DNA of 64,000 nucleotides from Paludibacter sp. (GTDB lineage: Bacteria; Bacteroidota; Bacteroidia; Bacteroidales; Paludibacteraceae): assembly GCA_028692715.1 (NCBI GenBank), contig JAQUWU010000004.1:104938-168937 (forward strand), read 5' to 3'. Below are positions 8,782-18,422 of this stretch, in pieces. Both the position numbers and the translations under genes were made by a program. Positions within the stretch are counted from its first letter, which is position 1; every line of letters starts with the position of its first letter. The notes beneath the pieces were generated by a model, which was given only the letters and a program-made list of their open reading frames with translations, searched no databases and had not been told where the DNA came from.

Positions 8782-9531
8782 TTAGAGTTGCTCCAGTAAT
8801 TCTATTAGGGCTTTTTTTCGGCGATTTGAAACAGGAATTTCATGTTTTGAGTTCAATAAAATAAATCCACCATCACTTTTATCTATCTTCTTGACATGGT
8901 GTAAATTAACCAGATAAGATTGATGAGGTCTGAAAAAACCTGAATCAGCAAGAATATCCTCATAGAAAACGATGCCTTTAGCGACCATTATTTTTTCACC
9001 ATCCTGCATAAAAAAGGTGGTGTAACTATTATCACTTTTAGCGAACAAAATGTCCGGAATATGTACTATATGAAGCGCTTCCGTTGTACGGACTACAATT
9101 TTTTGTTGTGAATTCTTTGGCTGAATATTATTTAACAACAAGTCGGATTGTTCTTGAATTTGCTCATTTTTATTAATTAAATGAATAGCACTTTGTACAG
9201 CTTGTTCAAATTCTACCGCATTTACAGGTTTTAAAACATAATCGATGGCATGAAATTTAATTGCTTTGAGTGCATATTTATTAAAAGCGGTAATAAAAAC
9301 CACCATAAACGAATAAGGTTTCAGTTTTTGCAATAGTTGAAAACCCGAACCACCTTTTATTTCAATATCAAGCAATACTAAATCTGGTTGCACTTCTTGA
9401 ATTAAAGAGTAAGCACTATCAACAGAATCGGCTTCTCCAAGGACTTCTACTTCTGGAAAATAATCTGCAAGCAGGCGGATGTTCGTTGTACGTAAACCTG
9501 CATCATCGTCAATTATAACAGTTCTAATCAT
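8782..9531 (-). CDS. LytTR-family response regulator
   Basis: This 249-residue protein has a CheY-like receiver at residues 1-125: the acidic pair IDDD, phosphoacceptor Asp55 in LVLLDIEIKG, Thr in FITAF and the conserved Lys in VLKPV. A linker leads to a LytTR domain from about 150 to 245 (FAKSDNSYTTFFMQDG, FFRPHQSYLVN, IPVSNRRKK). Its start overlaps the end of the sensor kinase gene by 8 bp, so the pair is translationally coupled and should be a cognate two-component system. The likely targets are the adjacent secreted-protein operon and its phased repeats. This is inferred from position and from the related LytTR protein next door. Confidence 0.9.
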   Translation of the reverse strand: MIRTVIIDDDAGLRTTNIRLLADYFPEVEVLGEADSVDSAYSLIQEVQPDLVLLDIEIKGGSGFQLLQKLKPYSFMVVFITAFNKYALKAIKFHAIDYVLKPVNAVEFEQAVQSAIHLINKNEQIQEQSDLLLNNIQPKNSQQKIVVRTTEALHIVHIPDILFAKSDNSYTTFFMQDGEKIMVAKGIVFYEDILADSGFFRPHQSYLVNLHHVKKIDKSDGGFILLNSKHEIPVSNRRKKALIELLEQL

Positions 9532-11464
9532 AGTTTAATATTGGAAGTTGAATAATAACAAGTACTCCTTGTTTTGTTTTATCTAAGTCGTTTAGGTTCT
9601 GAATTTCAAAGTTAAGTCTTTTTTTAAATTTATGTTCAATTCCTTTTCTACGTAGTTGAAATATTTCTATTGCTCTGGATTTGTGGCCTTTATTTGTATT
9701 TTCATGCAATCCCTTGCCATTGTCATCAATCTTAACTGTAATATATTCCCCGTTTTCCTGAATACTGAGGACTAGTTTTCCCAGATAAGTTAAATCATTT
9801 AAACCATGTTTTATGGCATTTTCAACAAATGGTTGTAAAAGCATCGGCGGTATTTTGATAAAATCAGTTTCCATTTCTTCATCAATAGTATATTCAACTT
9901 CAAAGGGTTTTTCCAGACTTGCTTTTTGCAGCTCTATGTAATTTTTCAACATTTCAATTTCTTCTTTCAAGGTGATGGATTCCTTTGAAGAAAACTCCAT
10001 TACCGAACGACTCAGAGAACCAAACCGACTCAGATATTCTGCCGCTTTGCTTGCTTCATTCTTATACAGATAAACTTGTATGGAACCCATCACATTAAAT
10101 ATAAAATGTGGATTCATCTGAGAAAGTAGTAATTGCTGTTGAAGTTCACTTTGTTTGAATGCAGCTTCTTTCCGCCTATAATAAAACAGTAGTAATACAA
10201 ACAGTACTATTACGAAAAGTAAACCTATAAATAAAACAGCTAAGCGAATTCGTTGATTTTTAATTTCATTCTCTGCTGAAAGGAGTTCAATTTGTTGTTC
10301 TTTGTCTTTGATTTCATATTTCGTCTCTAGTTCGGCAATATTATTTTTTACATCTGTCGACGAAATGGAATCATTAAGCCTATAATATTGTTCCAAATAA
10401 TCTGTTGCTTTTTCAAACTGACGATTCGTTTTATAAAACTCAGCAATAAATTTTATGGAATTGGCTTGTTGTTTAAGCAAATTGCACTCTGTAGAGTGTT
10501 GAAGCGCTGCTTTTGAAAAAAACAAAGCTAAGTTTTTATTATTTTTCTTTTGATAAAGTTCGGCTAAATACAAGTTTTCTTCTGACACTCCCATACAATC
10601 AGAAATCTCTTCAGACAATTTCAACGATTTTTTATGGTACTCAATCGACTTATCGTATAATCCAAGTTTATTATAAGTGTCAGCCAAATTTCCCAAACCT
10701 TCAGCTATTCCTCTGTTCCAACCAATTTGTGTGGAATAATCCAGCACACGTTTATAGCAAACCAAACAACTATCATACATACCCCGGTCATTGTATAAAT
10801 TGCCTATTTCATTATAAAAAATTGCTTTATTTGAAGGTGAGATGCTGTCGTTTTTTTGCATCTCTGCTCTTGCAAGTTGCAAATAATATTCTTCTTGATT
10901 CTCGTTGTTTAAAAGCTGTTGAATTACAGCAAGTTTCATGTAGTTGTTGAATATACGGGGGTGCTTTGTTTTTTTTCTAATCTCCAATGATTTAAGTAAA
11001 CAATCGGTCGCATTTTTATATTTACCCATATCTTTGTAAGCAGCAGCCATGTTTTCGTAACTATTCGATGCATACTCTATTTTTTTCATCGCCAGGTTTA
11101 TCTCAAGCGCTTTTGCAAAGTAGCTTACTGCCTCTTTGTTTTTGCCCATACAACTATTCGAAATTCCCAATTTATTGTATATTTCAGCCAAATACCCACT
11201 ATCTACTTTTTCATGTTGCAATTCAAGCATTTTATTCACCACTTTCTCGTATTTCTCCCAATCCCCTTTATACTCATAAAAATTTGATAATGTTTTGAGT
11301 AGACTGTTTTTTTCTTCAAAATCAGTTGATTTTTTAAAACATTGCTGAAGACTATCAATTTGAACTTGTGTGTATGTTTGTGCAATGAGTAAGGAAGGAC
11401 GGAATAAAAAGAAAAATACGAATAGAAAAAATGGAGTAGGTAGAATTTTAAATGGTTTTATCAT
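9524..11464 (-). CDS. TPR-containing LytS-type sensor histidine kinase
   Basis: The 646 residues begin with a signal or anchor segment (FFLFVFFFLFRPSLLIAQ). About eight tetratricopeptide repeats follow between residues 35 and 370, predicted to lie in the periplasm. A coiled coil and a single transmembrane helix (LAVLFIGLLFVIVLFVLLLFY) come at about 410-435. The kinase core is of the His_kinase family: SQMNPHFIFN with His453 as phosphate acceptor, then an ATPase domain with LLQPFVENAIKHG and DDNGKG. The TPR sensor presumably responds to a protein or peptide partner. It is coupled by overlap to the LytTR regulator gene. Confidence 0.9.
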   Translation of the reverse strand: MIKPFKILPTPFFLFVFFFLFRPSLLIAQTYTQVQIDSLQQCFKKSTDFEEKNSLLKTLSNFYEYKGDWEKYEKVVNKMLELQHEKVDSGYLAEIYNKLGISNSCMGKNKEAVSYFAKALEINLAMKKIEYASNSYENMAAAYKDMGKYKNATDCLLKSLEIRKKTKHPRIFNNYMKLAVIQQLLNNENQEEYYLQLARAEMQKNDSISPSNKAIFYNEIGNLYNDRGMYDSCLVCYKRVLDYSTQIGWNRGIAEGLGNLADTYNKLGLYDKSIEYHKKSLKLSEEISDCMGVSEENLYLAELYQKKNNKNLALFFSKAALQHSTECNLLKQQANSIKFIAEFYKTNRQFEKATDYLEQYYRLNDSISSTDVKNNIAELETKYEIKDKEQQIELLSAENEIKNQRIRLAVLFIGLLFVIVLFVLLLFYYRRKEAAFKQSELQQQLLLSQMNPHFIFNVMGSIQVYLYKNEASKAAEYLSRFGSLSRSVMEFSSKESITLKEEIEMLKNYIELQKASLEKPFEVEYTIDEEMETDFIKIPPMLLQPFVENAIKHGLNDLTYLGKLVLSIQENGEYITVKIDDNGKGLHENTNKGHKSRAIEIFQLRRKGIEHKFKKRLNFEIQNLNDLDKTKQGVLVIIQLPILNYD

Positions 11465-11831
11465 GATTATAGATTATTCATTTGGTAAAATCGCAGTTAA
11501 ATTTCACAAATATAACCATATTTTTTATATTGACCAACCTATTCAATTTATTTTAATGAATAGAGTAAACCTAATTATTTGGTTATAAAAATGGAGTGAA
11601 TGTAAATCTGAATAATGGATTAATTTAATAATAGGTTGTTAGATGACATGTTATCAGCGCATTGATAATTCGTGAAGTAGATACATATTCTTTTAATTGG
11701 TGGACAAATTCTTACAATTGAAATCAACTATTTGATAGCTGTAATTTTTAAATTAGTTTTGTATGCAATAAACTTCCGGTAGTTGTAAATTATAATTCCA
11801 ATAGCTTTGGGAGTAAATAAATCAAACATTT
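11465..11831. other. divergent intergenic region
   Basis: These 367 bp separate the minus-strand kinase from the plus-strand GH43 pseudogene. Apart from a TATATTTG -7 element for the kinase (11507-11514), I see no conserved gene, repeat or terminator. Confidence 0.5.
11507..11514 (-). promoter_or_regulatory. Bacteroidota -7 element for the TPR kinase
   Basis: Minus-strand TATATTTG, 43 bp before the start codon at 11464. Confidence 0.45.
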
Positions 11832-12813
11832 ATGAAAAAACCAATCGTTCTTTTGCTCACTATTTTTAGTACTTGCTTACTATTCAGTCAGGAAGTTACG
11901 CGTGATACTACCTTTTGCTCCGAGGGAAATCCTGTTATCCGGTACAAATACACGGCCGATCCGGCTGCTATGGTTTATAACAATAAGTTTTACCTGTATA
12001 CAGGTCATGATATTTGTCCTCCAAAGCAGGAACGTTACGTGATGAAAGACTGGTGCGTTTTTTTCATCGGAAGATCTGAGAACCTGGACGGAACATCCAA
12101 CTCCTTTGCGGACTTCCGATTTTGCATGGGCAAGCGGTGATGCGTGGGCTTCTCAGGTAATTGAGCGAAACGGAAAATTCTATTGGTATGTGGCCGTAAG
12201 TCATGGTACTATTCACGGGAAAGCAATTGGAGTGGCAGTTTCCGATTGTCCAATTGGTCCATTTAAAGATGCAAAAGGTTCTGCCATTATTACGAATGAT
12301 TTAACTACTAAGTATACAAAAATTAGTTGGGATGATATTGATCCAACTGTTTTTATTGATGATGATAATCAAGCGTATCTATTTTGGGGAAACACACAAT
12401 GTTATTATGTGAAACTCAAAGAAAATATGATTGATACGATTGGTCCTATTATGGCAGTTCCGAATTTACCACAATTTACCGAAGCACCATGGCTACATAA
12501 AAATAAAGGTTGGTACTACCTTTCGTATGCGTCTGAATTTCCTGAAAAAATAGTGTACGCAATGAGCAAGAAAATTACAGGTCCATGGCAATATAAAGGT
12601 ATCCTGAACGAATTAGCCGGAAACTCCAATACCAACCATCAGGCCATTGTGAAATTTAAAGGCAAATGGTATTTTGTTTATCACAATGGCGGAGCGGATG
12701 TAGGTGGAAGTAGTTTTCATAGATCAGTTTGCATTGACAAACTTTTCTACAACAAAGATGGTACTATGAAACGCATACAAATGTCAACTGAAGGAGTAGT
12801 TGGACTGAAATAA
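11832..12813 (+). pseudogene. glycoside hydrolase family 43 enzyme, one-base frameshift
   Basis: Reading 11832-12060 in one frame and the rest in the next gives a continuous GH43 protein of about 326 residues with a signal peptide (MKKPIVLLLTIFSTCLLFSQ). The five-blade-propeller active-site acids are all present: Asp in YKYTADPAAMV (general base), Asp in DDIDPTVFIDDDNQ, and Glu in FTEAPWLHK (general acid). GH43 enzymes cleave xylose- or arabinose-containing hemicellulose. The frame is lost in a run of seven T at 12058-12064; six T would give WCVFSSEDLRTWTEHP without a break. The total span is 3n+1. Outside that run the gene looks fully intact, so it may be a sequencing artefact or slippage site rather than a dead gene. 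Confidence 0.85.
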
Positions 12814-12922
12814 CTCTTAGCAACTTCAATAAATTAAAATATTATCTTGATACATCTAGCCTTAAAAAATCTATCGTTTTGAACGGTATTGATTGTAAGT
12901 GATTGAATTGTAGTAGGCTAAT

Positions 12923-14482
12923 TTAAAATGGCATATCGTCATTTTTTCCCACTCCCGGAAAAGGACTGGCATTTTGTGGATTCAGCATTGCATTATCCTT
13001 ATAAAGACCGTTTGCCGATGCATCGTTCATTTTTGATGAAATAACCTGATATCCTGAGTTAAATGGATTGTCATCGGAATCTTTATCATCTTTATTCATA
13101 AACTTCGCAAAAACAGCTTTAAATTTCAATTGAACATCACCCGTTGCACCGTTACGGTGTTTTGCAACAATGATTTCGGCAATCCCTAATAAAGAATTAC
13201 CCTGTGCATCTTCGGTTAAGTGATAATATTCCGGTCGGTGAATAAAGCAAACCATATCGGCATCCTGCTCAATAGCACCCGATTCACGCAAATCGGATAA
13301 TTGAGGTCGTTTGCCTTCAAGTCCGGTACGACCTTCAACTCCACGATTCAGCTGCGAAAGAGCAATAATTGGAATGTCTAATTCTTTTGCCAAACCTTTA
13401 AGTGAACGGGATATGATACTTACTTCTTGTTCTCGACTACCAAAACTCATACCGCTTGCATTCATCAACTGTAAATAGTCAATAATTAGACATTGAACGT
13501 TATGTTCACGTACTAATCTGCGTGCTTTACTTCTTAATTCAAATACGGATAAACTTGGTGTGTCATCAATATAAATAGGAGCATCAATCAAATCAACAAT
13601 ATCTTTATCAAATTTTTCCCATTCAGCTTTGTCGAGTTGCCCATTTTTAATTTTTTCACCCTCCAACTCGCAAACGTTCATTATTAAACGGTTTACTAAC
13701 TGAACATTTGACATTTCCAGCGAAAAAATTGCAACAGGTGAATTGTAATTCACACCCATATTCTTTGCCATTGAAAGTACAAAAGCCGTTTTTCCCATCG
13801 CTGGACGTGCTGCAATAACAATTAAATCGGATCTTTGCCATCCGGATGTAATTTTATCTAAACTATGAAATCCGGTGGGGACGCCACTTGCACCTTGCTT
13901 AGTAGCTGCTACCTGCATTCTGTGAATTGCTTCGTCAATTACAGGGCTAATTTGCGTAACATCTTTCTTTAGGTTGCGTTGTGAAACTTCAAAAAGCATT
14001 CCTTCTGCCTCCTGCATCAAATCGTCTACATCCGATTTATCATCAAAAGCTTTGGTTTGAATTTCGGTTGAAATCCTAATTAATTCACGAGCAAGGAATT
14101 TCTGAACTATAATACGCGCATGATATTCCAAATGGGCTGCCGAAGATACTTTTGCGGTAAGTAAAGTGATGTAATATGGTCCGCCAACATCGTCTATTGT
14201 TCCTGATTTGCGCAACTGCTCTGTAACTGTATGCATATCTACTGGTTCCTGATGCATAGCCAATGAGACTATTGCTTCAAAAATTTTCTGATGTGCAACT
14301 TTGTAAAAACATTCGGGCTTAAGTATTTCAGAAATAAGTGAATAAGCATCTTTCTCTATCATGATGGCACCCAACACTGCTTCTTCAAGTTCAGGTGCTT
14401 GAGGAGGAAGTTTGCCATATTCATTGGCCGAAATAGGTGTGGAAGTTGATGTTTTTTTTGAATAATTACGTTTTTCAGCCAT
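12923..14482 (-). CDS. dnaB: replicative DNA helicase DnaB
   Basis: At 519 residues it has the standard length. The N-terminal DnaB domain includes PPQAPELEEAVLGAIMIEKDAYSLI in part. The RecA-like ATPase begins with GFHSLDKITSGWQ and Walker A ARPAMGKTAF, followed by FSLEMS, LIIDYLQLM (Walker B) and LRESGAIEQDADMV. The hexameric helicase unwinds DNA at the replication fork. No intein interrupts it. The C-terminal tail of about 50 residues is low in complexity. It is transcribed divergently from ispE, and a TACTTTTG -7 element precedes it. Confidence 0.97.
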   Translation of the reverse strand: MAEKRNYSKKTSTSTPISANEYGKLPPQAPELEEAVLGAIMIEKDAYSLISEILKPECFYKVAHQKIFEAIVSLAMHQEPVDMHTVTEQLRKSGTIDDVGGPYYITLLTAKVSSAAHLEYHARIIVQKFLARELIRISTEIQTKAFDDKSDVDDLMQEAEGMLFEVSQRNLKKDVTQISPVIDEAIHRMQVAATKQGASGVPTGFHSLDKITSGWQRSDLIVIAARPAMGKTAFVLSMAKNMGVNYNSPVAIFSLEMSNVQLVNRLIMNVCELEGEKIKNGQLDKAEWEKFDKDIVDLIDAPIYIDDTPSLSVFELRSKARRLVREHNVQCLIIDYLQLMNASGMSFGSREQEVSIISRSLKGLAKELDIPIIALSQLNRGVEGRTGLEGKRPQLSDLRESGAIEQDADMVCFIHRPEYYHLTEDAQGNSLLGIAEIIVAKHRNGATGDVQLKFKAVFAKFMNKDDKDSDDNPFNSGYQVISSKMNDASANGLYKDNAMLNPQNASPFPGVGKNDDMPF

Positions 14483-14531
14483 TAAAAAATTTACTATTTT
14501 TTGATTTACAATTTACTTTTTTAGAGGGATT

Positions 14532-14539
14532 CAAAAGTA
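14532..14539 (-). promoter_or_regulatory. Bacteroidota -7 element for dnaB
   Basis: Minus-strand TACTTTTG matches TAnnTTTG, 50 bp before the dnaB ATG. Confidence 0.45.
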
Positions 14540-14627
14540 CAAAAGATTTCCCAAAGTCTCATATTATTTTTTTCAACAAATTATCCACAATTCTTCAATT
14601 TTTGAATTATCAAATATAAAATTTTCT

Positions 14628-14635
14628 TATCTTTG
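14628..14635 (+). promoter_or_regulatory. Bacteroidota -7 element for ispE
   Basis: TATCTTTG with an upstream TTTG at 14601-14604. The spacing is 23 bp, slightly long for a -33 box. It lies about 77 bp before the ispE ATG. Confidence 0.5.
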
Positions 14636-14711
14636 ATTGCTTTTTAAAAAAGGCATTAGCTAAATCAATAATTTAACGATTTAACCCATTAACCATTCAG
14701 CCAATCATAAA

Positions 14712-15530
14712 ATGATATCATACCCAAATGCAAAAATAAACATCGGACTAAATGTAGTTGAAAAACGTCTGGATGGTTACCATAATATTGAAACAGTTTT
14801 CTATCCGATTGGATTATGCGATGTGCTGGAGGTGGATTTTTCTGAAACGTGTACGGACTACAGTTTCTCTTCATCCGGAATTACTATCGATGGTGATCCC
14901 GAAGATAATTTAATCGTAAAAGCGTATAGATTATTGCGTTCCAAATATCAGTTTCCGGCTGTTGATATCTCATTATTGAAACAGATACCTTTTGGTGCGG
15001 GACTTGGTGGCGGTTCGGCTGATGCTGCATTTATGCTAAAAGCTTTAAATGAGTTGTTTAACTTGAAAATAACCCCTAAAAGGTTAGAGATATTAGCTGC
15101 TAAATTAGGTGCCGATTGCCCGGTTTTCATACGCAACAAACCCGCATTCGCAACGGGGATTGGAAATGCGTTCATATCCATTGATTTATCATTAAATGGA
15201 TATTTTTTATTGCTTGTAAAACCGGATATTCATGTGTCAACACCGGAGGCTTATTCGTTAGTTGTGCCTGAAAAACCTGAATTTTCATTACAAGAGTTGA
15301 TTAAAGCACCCGTTTCAGAATGGAAATCAACTATTAAAAACGACTTTGAAAAATCTGTCTTTAAAACACATCCTGTCATCGAAAAAATTAAATTTCAATT
15401 ATATGATATGGGGGCAAAGTATGCTTCAATGTCCGGATCTGGTTCTTCTGTATATGGCATTTTTGAAGATGTGCCTGAGAAAAATGATTTGTTTGCCGGT
15501 TGCTTCGTGGCAGGAGGTCAATTAGAATAA
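14712..15530 (+). CDS. ispE: 4-diphosphocytidyl-2-C-methyl-D-erythritol kinase
   Basis: This 272-residue GHMP kinase phosphorylates CDP-methylerythritol in the non-mevalonate (MEP) isoprenoid pathway. The substrate region has PNAKINIGLNV and RLDGYHNIETVFYP. The GHMP ATP-binding loop is PFGAGLGGGSADAAF. The C-terminal glycine motif is MSGSGSSVYGIF. Length and motif order are those of IspE. It stands alone between dnaB (divergent) and gyrA (same strand, 199 bp downstream). Confidence 0.96.
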   Translation: MISYPNAKINIGLNVVEKRLDGYHNIETVFYPIGLCDVLEVDFSETCTDYSFSSSGITIDGDPEDNLIVKAYRLLRSKYQFPAVDISLLKQIPFGAGLGGGSADAAFMLKALNELFNLKITPKRLEILAAKLGADCPVFIRNKPAFATGIGNAFISIDLSLNGYFLLLVKPDIHVSTPEAYSLVVPEKPEFSLQELIKAPVSEWKSTIKNDFEKSVFKTHPVIEKIKFQLYDMGAKYASMSGSGSSVYGIFEDVPEKNDLFAGCFVAGGQLE

Positions 15531-15729
15531 ATAAAAATGAATCTATGTAATTGAAATACAGATAAATATGATCTGATTTCTAACTTATTAGTTAAATTAT
15601 TTTTTCTTCAAGAAAACTATAATTTAACTTGATTTCAGATTCATAATTTTTTGATTTTTTACTTGCCTAATTCAAGAAAAAGCAGTACTTTAGTGCGATT
15701 TTTTAGATAGAAATAAAATTAAAAAATAG

Positions 15730-18348
15730 ATGATAGATCAAGACAGAATTATTAAGGTAAACATTGACGAAGAAATGAAGTCTTCGTACATCGACTACTC
15801 CATGTCGGTAATTGTTTCACGTGCATTACCAGATGTTCGTGATGGATTTAAACCAGTACACCGCAGGGTTTTATTCGGGATGAATGAATTGGGAAATAAT
15901 TCCGATAAGCCCTATAAAAAATCTGCACGTATCGTTGGGGAAGTAATGGGTAAGTATCACCCACATGGTGACTCATCCATTTATGGAACATTGGTTCGTA
16001 TGGCTCAGCACTGGTCAATGCGCTATCCCTTGGTGGATGGACAAGGAAACTTTGGTTCGGTTGATGGTGACAGTCCTGCTGCCATGCGTTATACCGAGGC
16101 ACGTTTACGTAAATTGTCAGAAGATATGTTGATTGATATCAACAAGGACACTGTTGATTTCCAATTAAACTTTGATGATACATTAAAAGAACCGACAGTT
16201 TTACCAAGTCGTATCCCTAATTTATTGGTGAACGGTTCATCCGGTATCGCTGTGGGTATGGCAACGAATATGGCTCCTCACAACCTTTCGGAAGTGGTGG
16301 ATGCAACAATTGCTTATATCAACAATAATGATATAGAATTTGAAGAGCTACTTAAATATGTAAAAGCACCCGATTTTCCAACAGGTGGAATCATTTATGG
16401 TTATGCCGGGGTAAAAGATGCTTTTGAAACAGGGCGTGGACGTATTGTTGTTCGTTCCAAAGTTGATATCGAAATTGACGCTCAGGGAAGAGAAAAAATT
16501 GTTATCAATGAAATTCCTTATCAAGTTAATAAAGTAGATTTGATTAAAGCTATCGTAGCTTTAGTGGAAGAAAAGAAAGTTGAAGGTATTTCTCATATCA
16601 ATGACGAATCCGACCGTGAAGGTATGCGCATTATTGTTGATGTAAAACGGGATGCTAACTCAAGTGTTGTATTAAATAAATTATTTAAATATACTGCGTT
16701 ACAATCCTCATTTAGTGTGAATAACATTGCGCTTGTGCATGGTCGTCCACAGATGTTGAACCTGAAAGATCTGATTCATTATTTCGTAGAGCACAGACAT
16801 GATGTTGTCATTCGTAGAACAAAATTTGAATTAGCAGAAGCTGAAAAGCGCGCTCATTTATTGGAAGGTTTTATGATTATACTTGATAATTTGGATGAGG
16901 CCATTCAGATTATTCGTAATTCAAAAACTCCTGAGGAAGCTCGTAATGCATTGATGGAACGTTTTGGTTTGTCTGATATTCAATCCAGAGCTGTTGTTGA
17001 AATGCGTTTACGCCAGTTAACTGGAATGGAACAAGACAAACTTCGTGCAGAATACGAAGAAGTGTTGAGTTTAATTGCCGGCTTAAAGGAAATTCTCGAA
17101 AAAGTGGAATTGCGGATGCAAATCATTAAAGATGAATTGCTTGAGGTGAAGGCTAAATATGGTGACGAACGCCGGACACAAATCGTTTATTCTTCAGAAG
17201 AATTTAATCCTGAAGATTTTTATGCTGATGATGAAATGATTATTACTATTTCGCATCTTGGGTATGTTAAACGTACAGCATTGTCTGAATTCCGGTCACA
17301 AGGTCGGGGAGGAGTTGGTTCGAAAGGAAGTGATTCGCGTGATGAAGATTTTATTGAACATATTTATCCCGCATCTATGCACAACACCATGCTTTTCTTT
17401 ACTCAAAAGGGAAAATGTTATTGGTTGAAAGTATATGAAATTCCGGAAGGAAGTAAAAACTCAAAAGGGCGTGCTATTCAAAATATGTTGAATATTGATG
17501 GTGATGATAAGGTAAATGCTTTTATTCGTGTGAAAGGAGCTTTGACTGATCAAGAGTATATCAATTCTCATTATCTTATTTTCTGTACTAAAAATGGTGT
17601 AGTGAAAAAAACTTCTCTCGAAGCTTATTCTCGTCCACGCCAAAACGGTGTAAATGCAATTACTATTCGTGAAGACGATCAGGTTATACGAGTACGTTTG
17701 ACTGATGGTGATTCTGAAATATTAATGGCTAATAAAAACGGTCGAGCTATTCGCTTTCATGAATCTAAAGTTCGTATAATGGGTCGTACAGCAACCGGAG
17801 TTAGAGGAATGACGCTTGATAATGATGGTCAAGACGAAGTAGTTGGCATGATTTGTGTAAATAAAGAGAAGAATGAAACTATTATGGTTGTTTCTCAACA
17901 AGGTTACGGAAAAAGGACGCTGCTCGATGAAATAGATGACGAAGGAAATTTATTACATGATGAAAATGGTGAAACAATACCAGTTTATCGTGTTACCAAC
18001 CGCGGTGGTAAAGGTGTAAAAACTATTAGCATAACCGAAAAAACAGGTAAATTAGTTACCATTAAGAATGTAAATGATGACAGTGATTTAATGATTATCA
18101 ATAAATCTGGCATTACAATCCGTCTGAAAGTGGCTAATGTTCGTGTAATGGGTAGAGCTACTCAGGGTGTAAGGTTGATAAATCTCGAAAAACGTAATGA
18201 TGAAATTGCTTCAGTTTGTAAAGTTATTTCGGAACCGGAAGAAGAAGTAATAGAAATAATTTCTGATACCATTACTGATACTATTACTGATATTGATGGT
18301 GTAAATAATTCATCTGTTTCTGATATTGAAGAAACAACGGAAAACTAA
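15730..18348 (+). CDS. gyrA: DNA gyrase subunit A
   Basis: The 872 residues hold the breakage-reunion domain with catalytic Tyr121 in [10 protein letters not shown], then six C-terminal beta-pinwheel repeats. The GyrA box is [10 protein letters not shown], which separates gyrase from topoisomerase IV ParC. An acidic, repetitive tail ([13 protein letters not shown]) follows. In the quinolone-determining region [17 protein letters not shown], Ser82 corresponds to E. coli Ser83 and Gly86 to Asp87. Gyrase introduces negative supercoils using ATP. The gene appears monocistronic, or co-transcribed with the TPR gene 74 bp downstream across a hairpin. Confidence 0.97.
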   Translation: MIDQDRIIKVNIDEEMKSSYIDYSMSVIVSRALPDVRDGFKPVHRRVLFGMNELGNNSDKPYKKSARIVGEVMGKYHPHGDSSIYGTLVRMAQHWSMRYPLVDGQGNFGSVDGDSPAAMRYTEARLRKLSEDMLIDINKDTVDFQLNFDDTLKEPTVLPSRIPNLLVNGSSGIAVGMATNMAPHNLSEVVDATIAYINNNDIEFEELLKYVKAPDFPTGGIIYGYAGVKDAFETGRGRIVVRSKVDIEIDAQGREKIVINEIPYQVNKVDLIKAIVALVEEKKVEGISHINDESDREGMRIIVDVKRDANSSVVLNKLFKYTALQSSFSVNNIALVHGRPQMLNLKDLIHYFVEHRHDVVIRRTKFELAEAEKRAHLLEGFMIILDNLDEAIQIIRNSKTPEEARNALMERFGLSDIQSRAVVEMRLRQLTGMEQDKLRAEYEEVLSLIAGLKEILEKVELRMQIIKDELLEVKAKYGDERRTQIVYSSEEFNPEDFYADDEMIITISHLGYVKRTALSEFRSQGRGGVGSKGSDSRDEDFIEHIYPASMHNTMLFFTQKGKCYWLKVYEIPEGSKNSKGRAIQNMLNIDGDDKVNAFIRVKGALTDQEYINSHYLIFCTKNGVVKKTSLEAYSRPRQNGVNAITIREDDQVIRVRLTDGDSEILMANKNGRAIRFHESKVRIMGRTATGVRGMTLDNDGQDEVVGMICVNKEKNETIMVVSQQGYGKRTLLDEIDDEGNLLHDENGETIPVYRVTNRGGKGVKTISITEKTGKLVTIKNVNDDSDLMIINKSGITIRLKVANVRVMGRATQGVRLINLEKRNDEIASVCKVISEPEEEVIEIISDTITDTITDIDGVNNSSVSDIEETTEN

Positions 18349-18357
18349 ATTTTGATT

Positions 18358-18389
18358 GAAAGAAGCGGTAACATGATACCGTTTCTTTC
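18358..18389 (+). terminator. hairpin after gyrA
   Basis: GAAAGAAGCGGTA (18358-18370) pairs with TACCGTTTCTTTC (18377-18389) with one mismatch. There is no strong T-run afterwards, so termination may be partial. Confidence 0.5.
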
Positions 18390-18422
18390 ATAAAATACTA
18401 TAAATTAAAAACATAACTCATC

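Noticed and set aside
10513-10950. Plus-strand open frame of 145 codons inside the TPR kinase gene
   Set aside because: It is a shadow of the minus-strand kinase, with skewed composition and no recognisable motif.
16000-16080. Gly86 in place of the E. coli Asp87 residue in the GyrA quinolone region as a resistance mutation
   Set aside because: This position varies naturally in Bacteroidota and the Ser at the E. coli 83 position is intact, so no resistance can be inferred.
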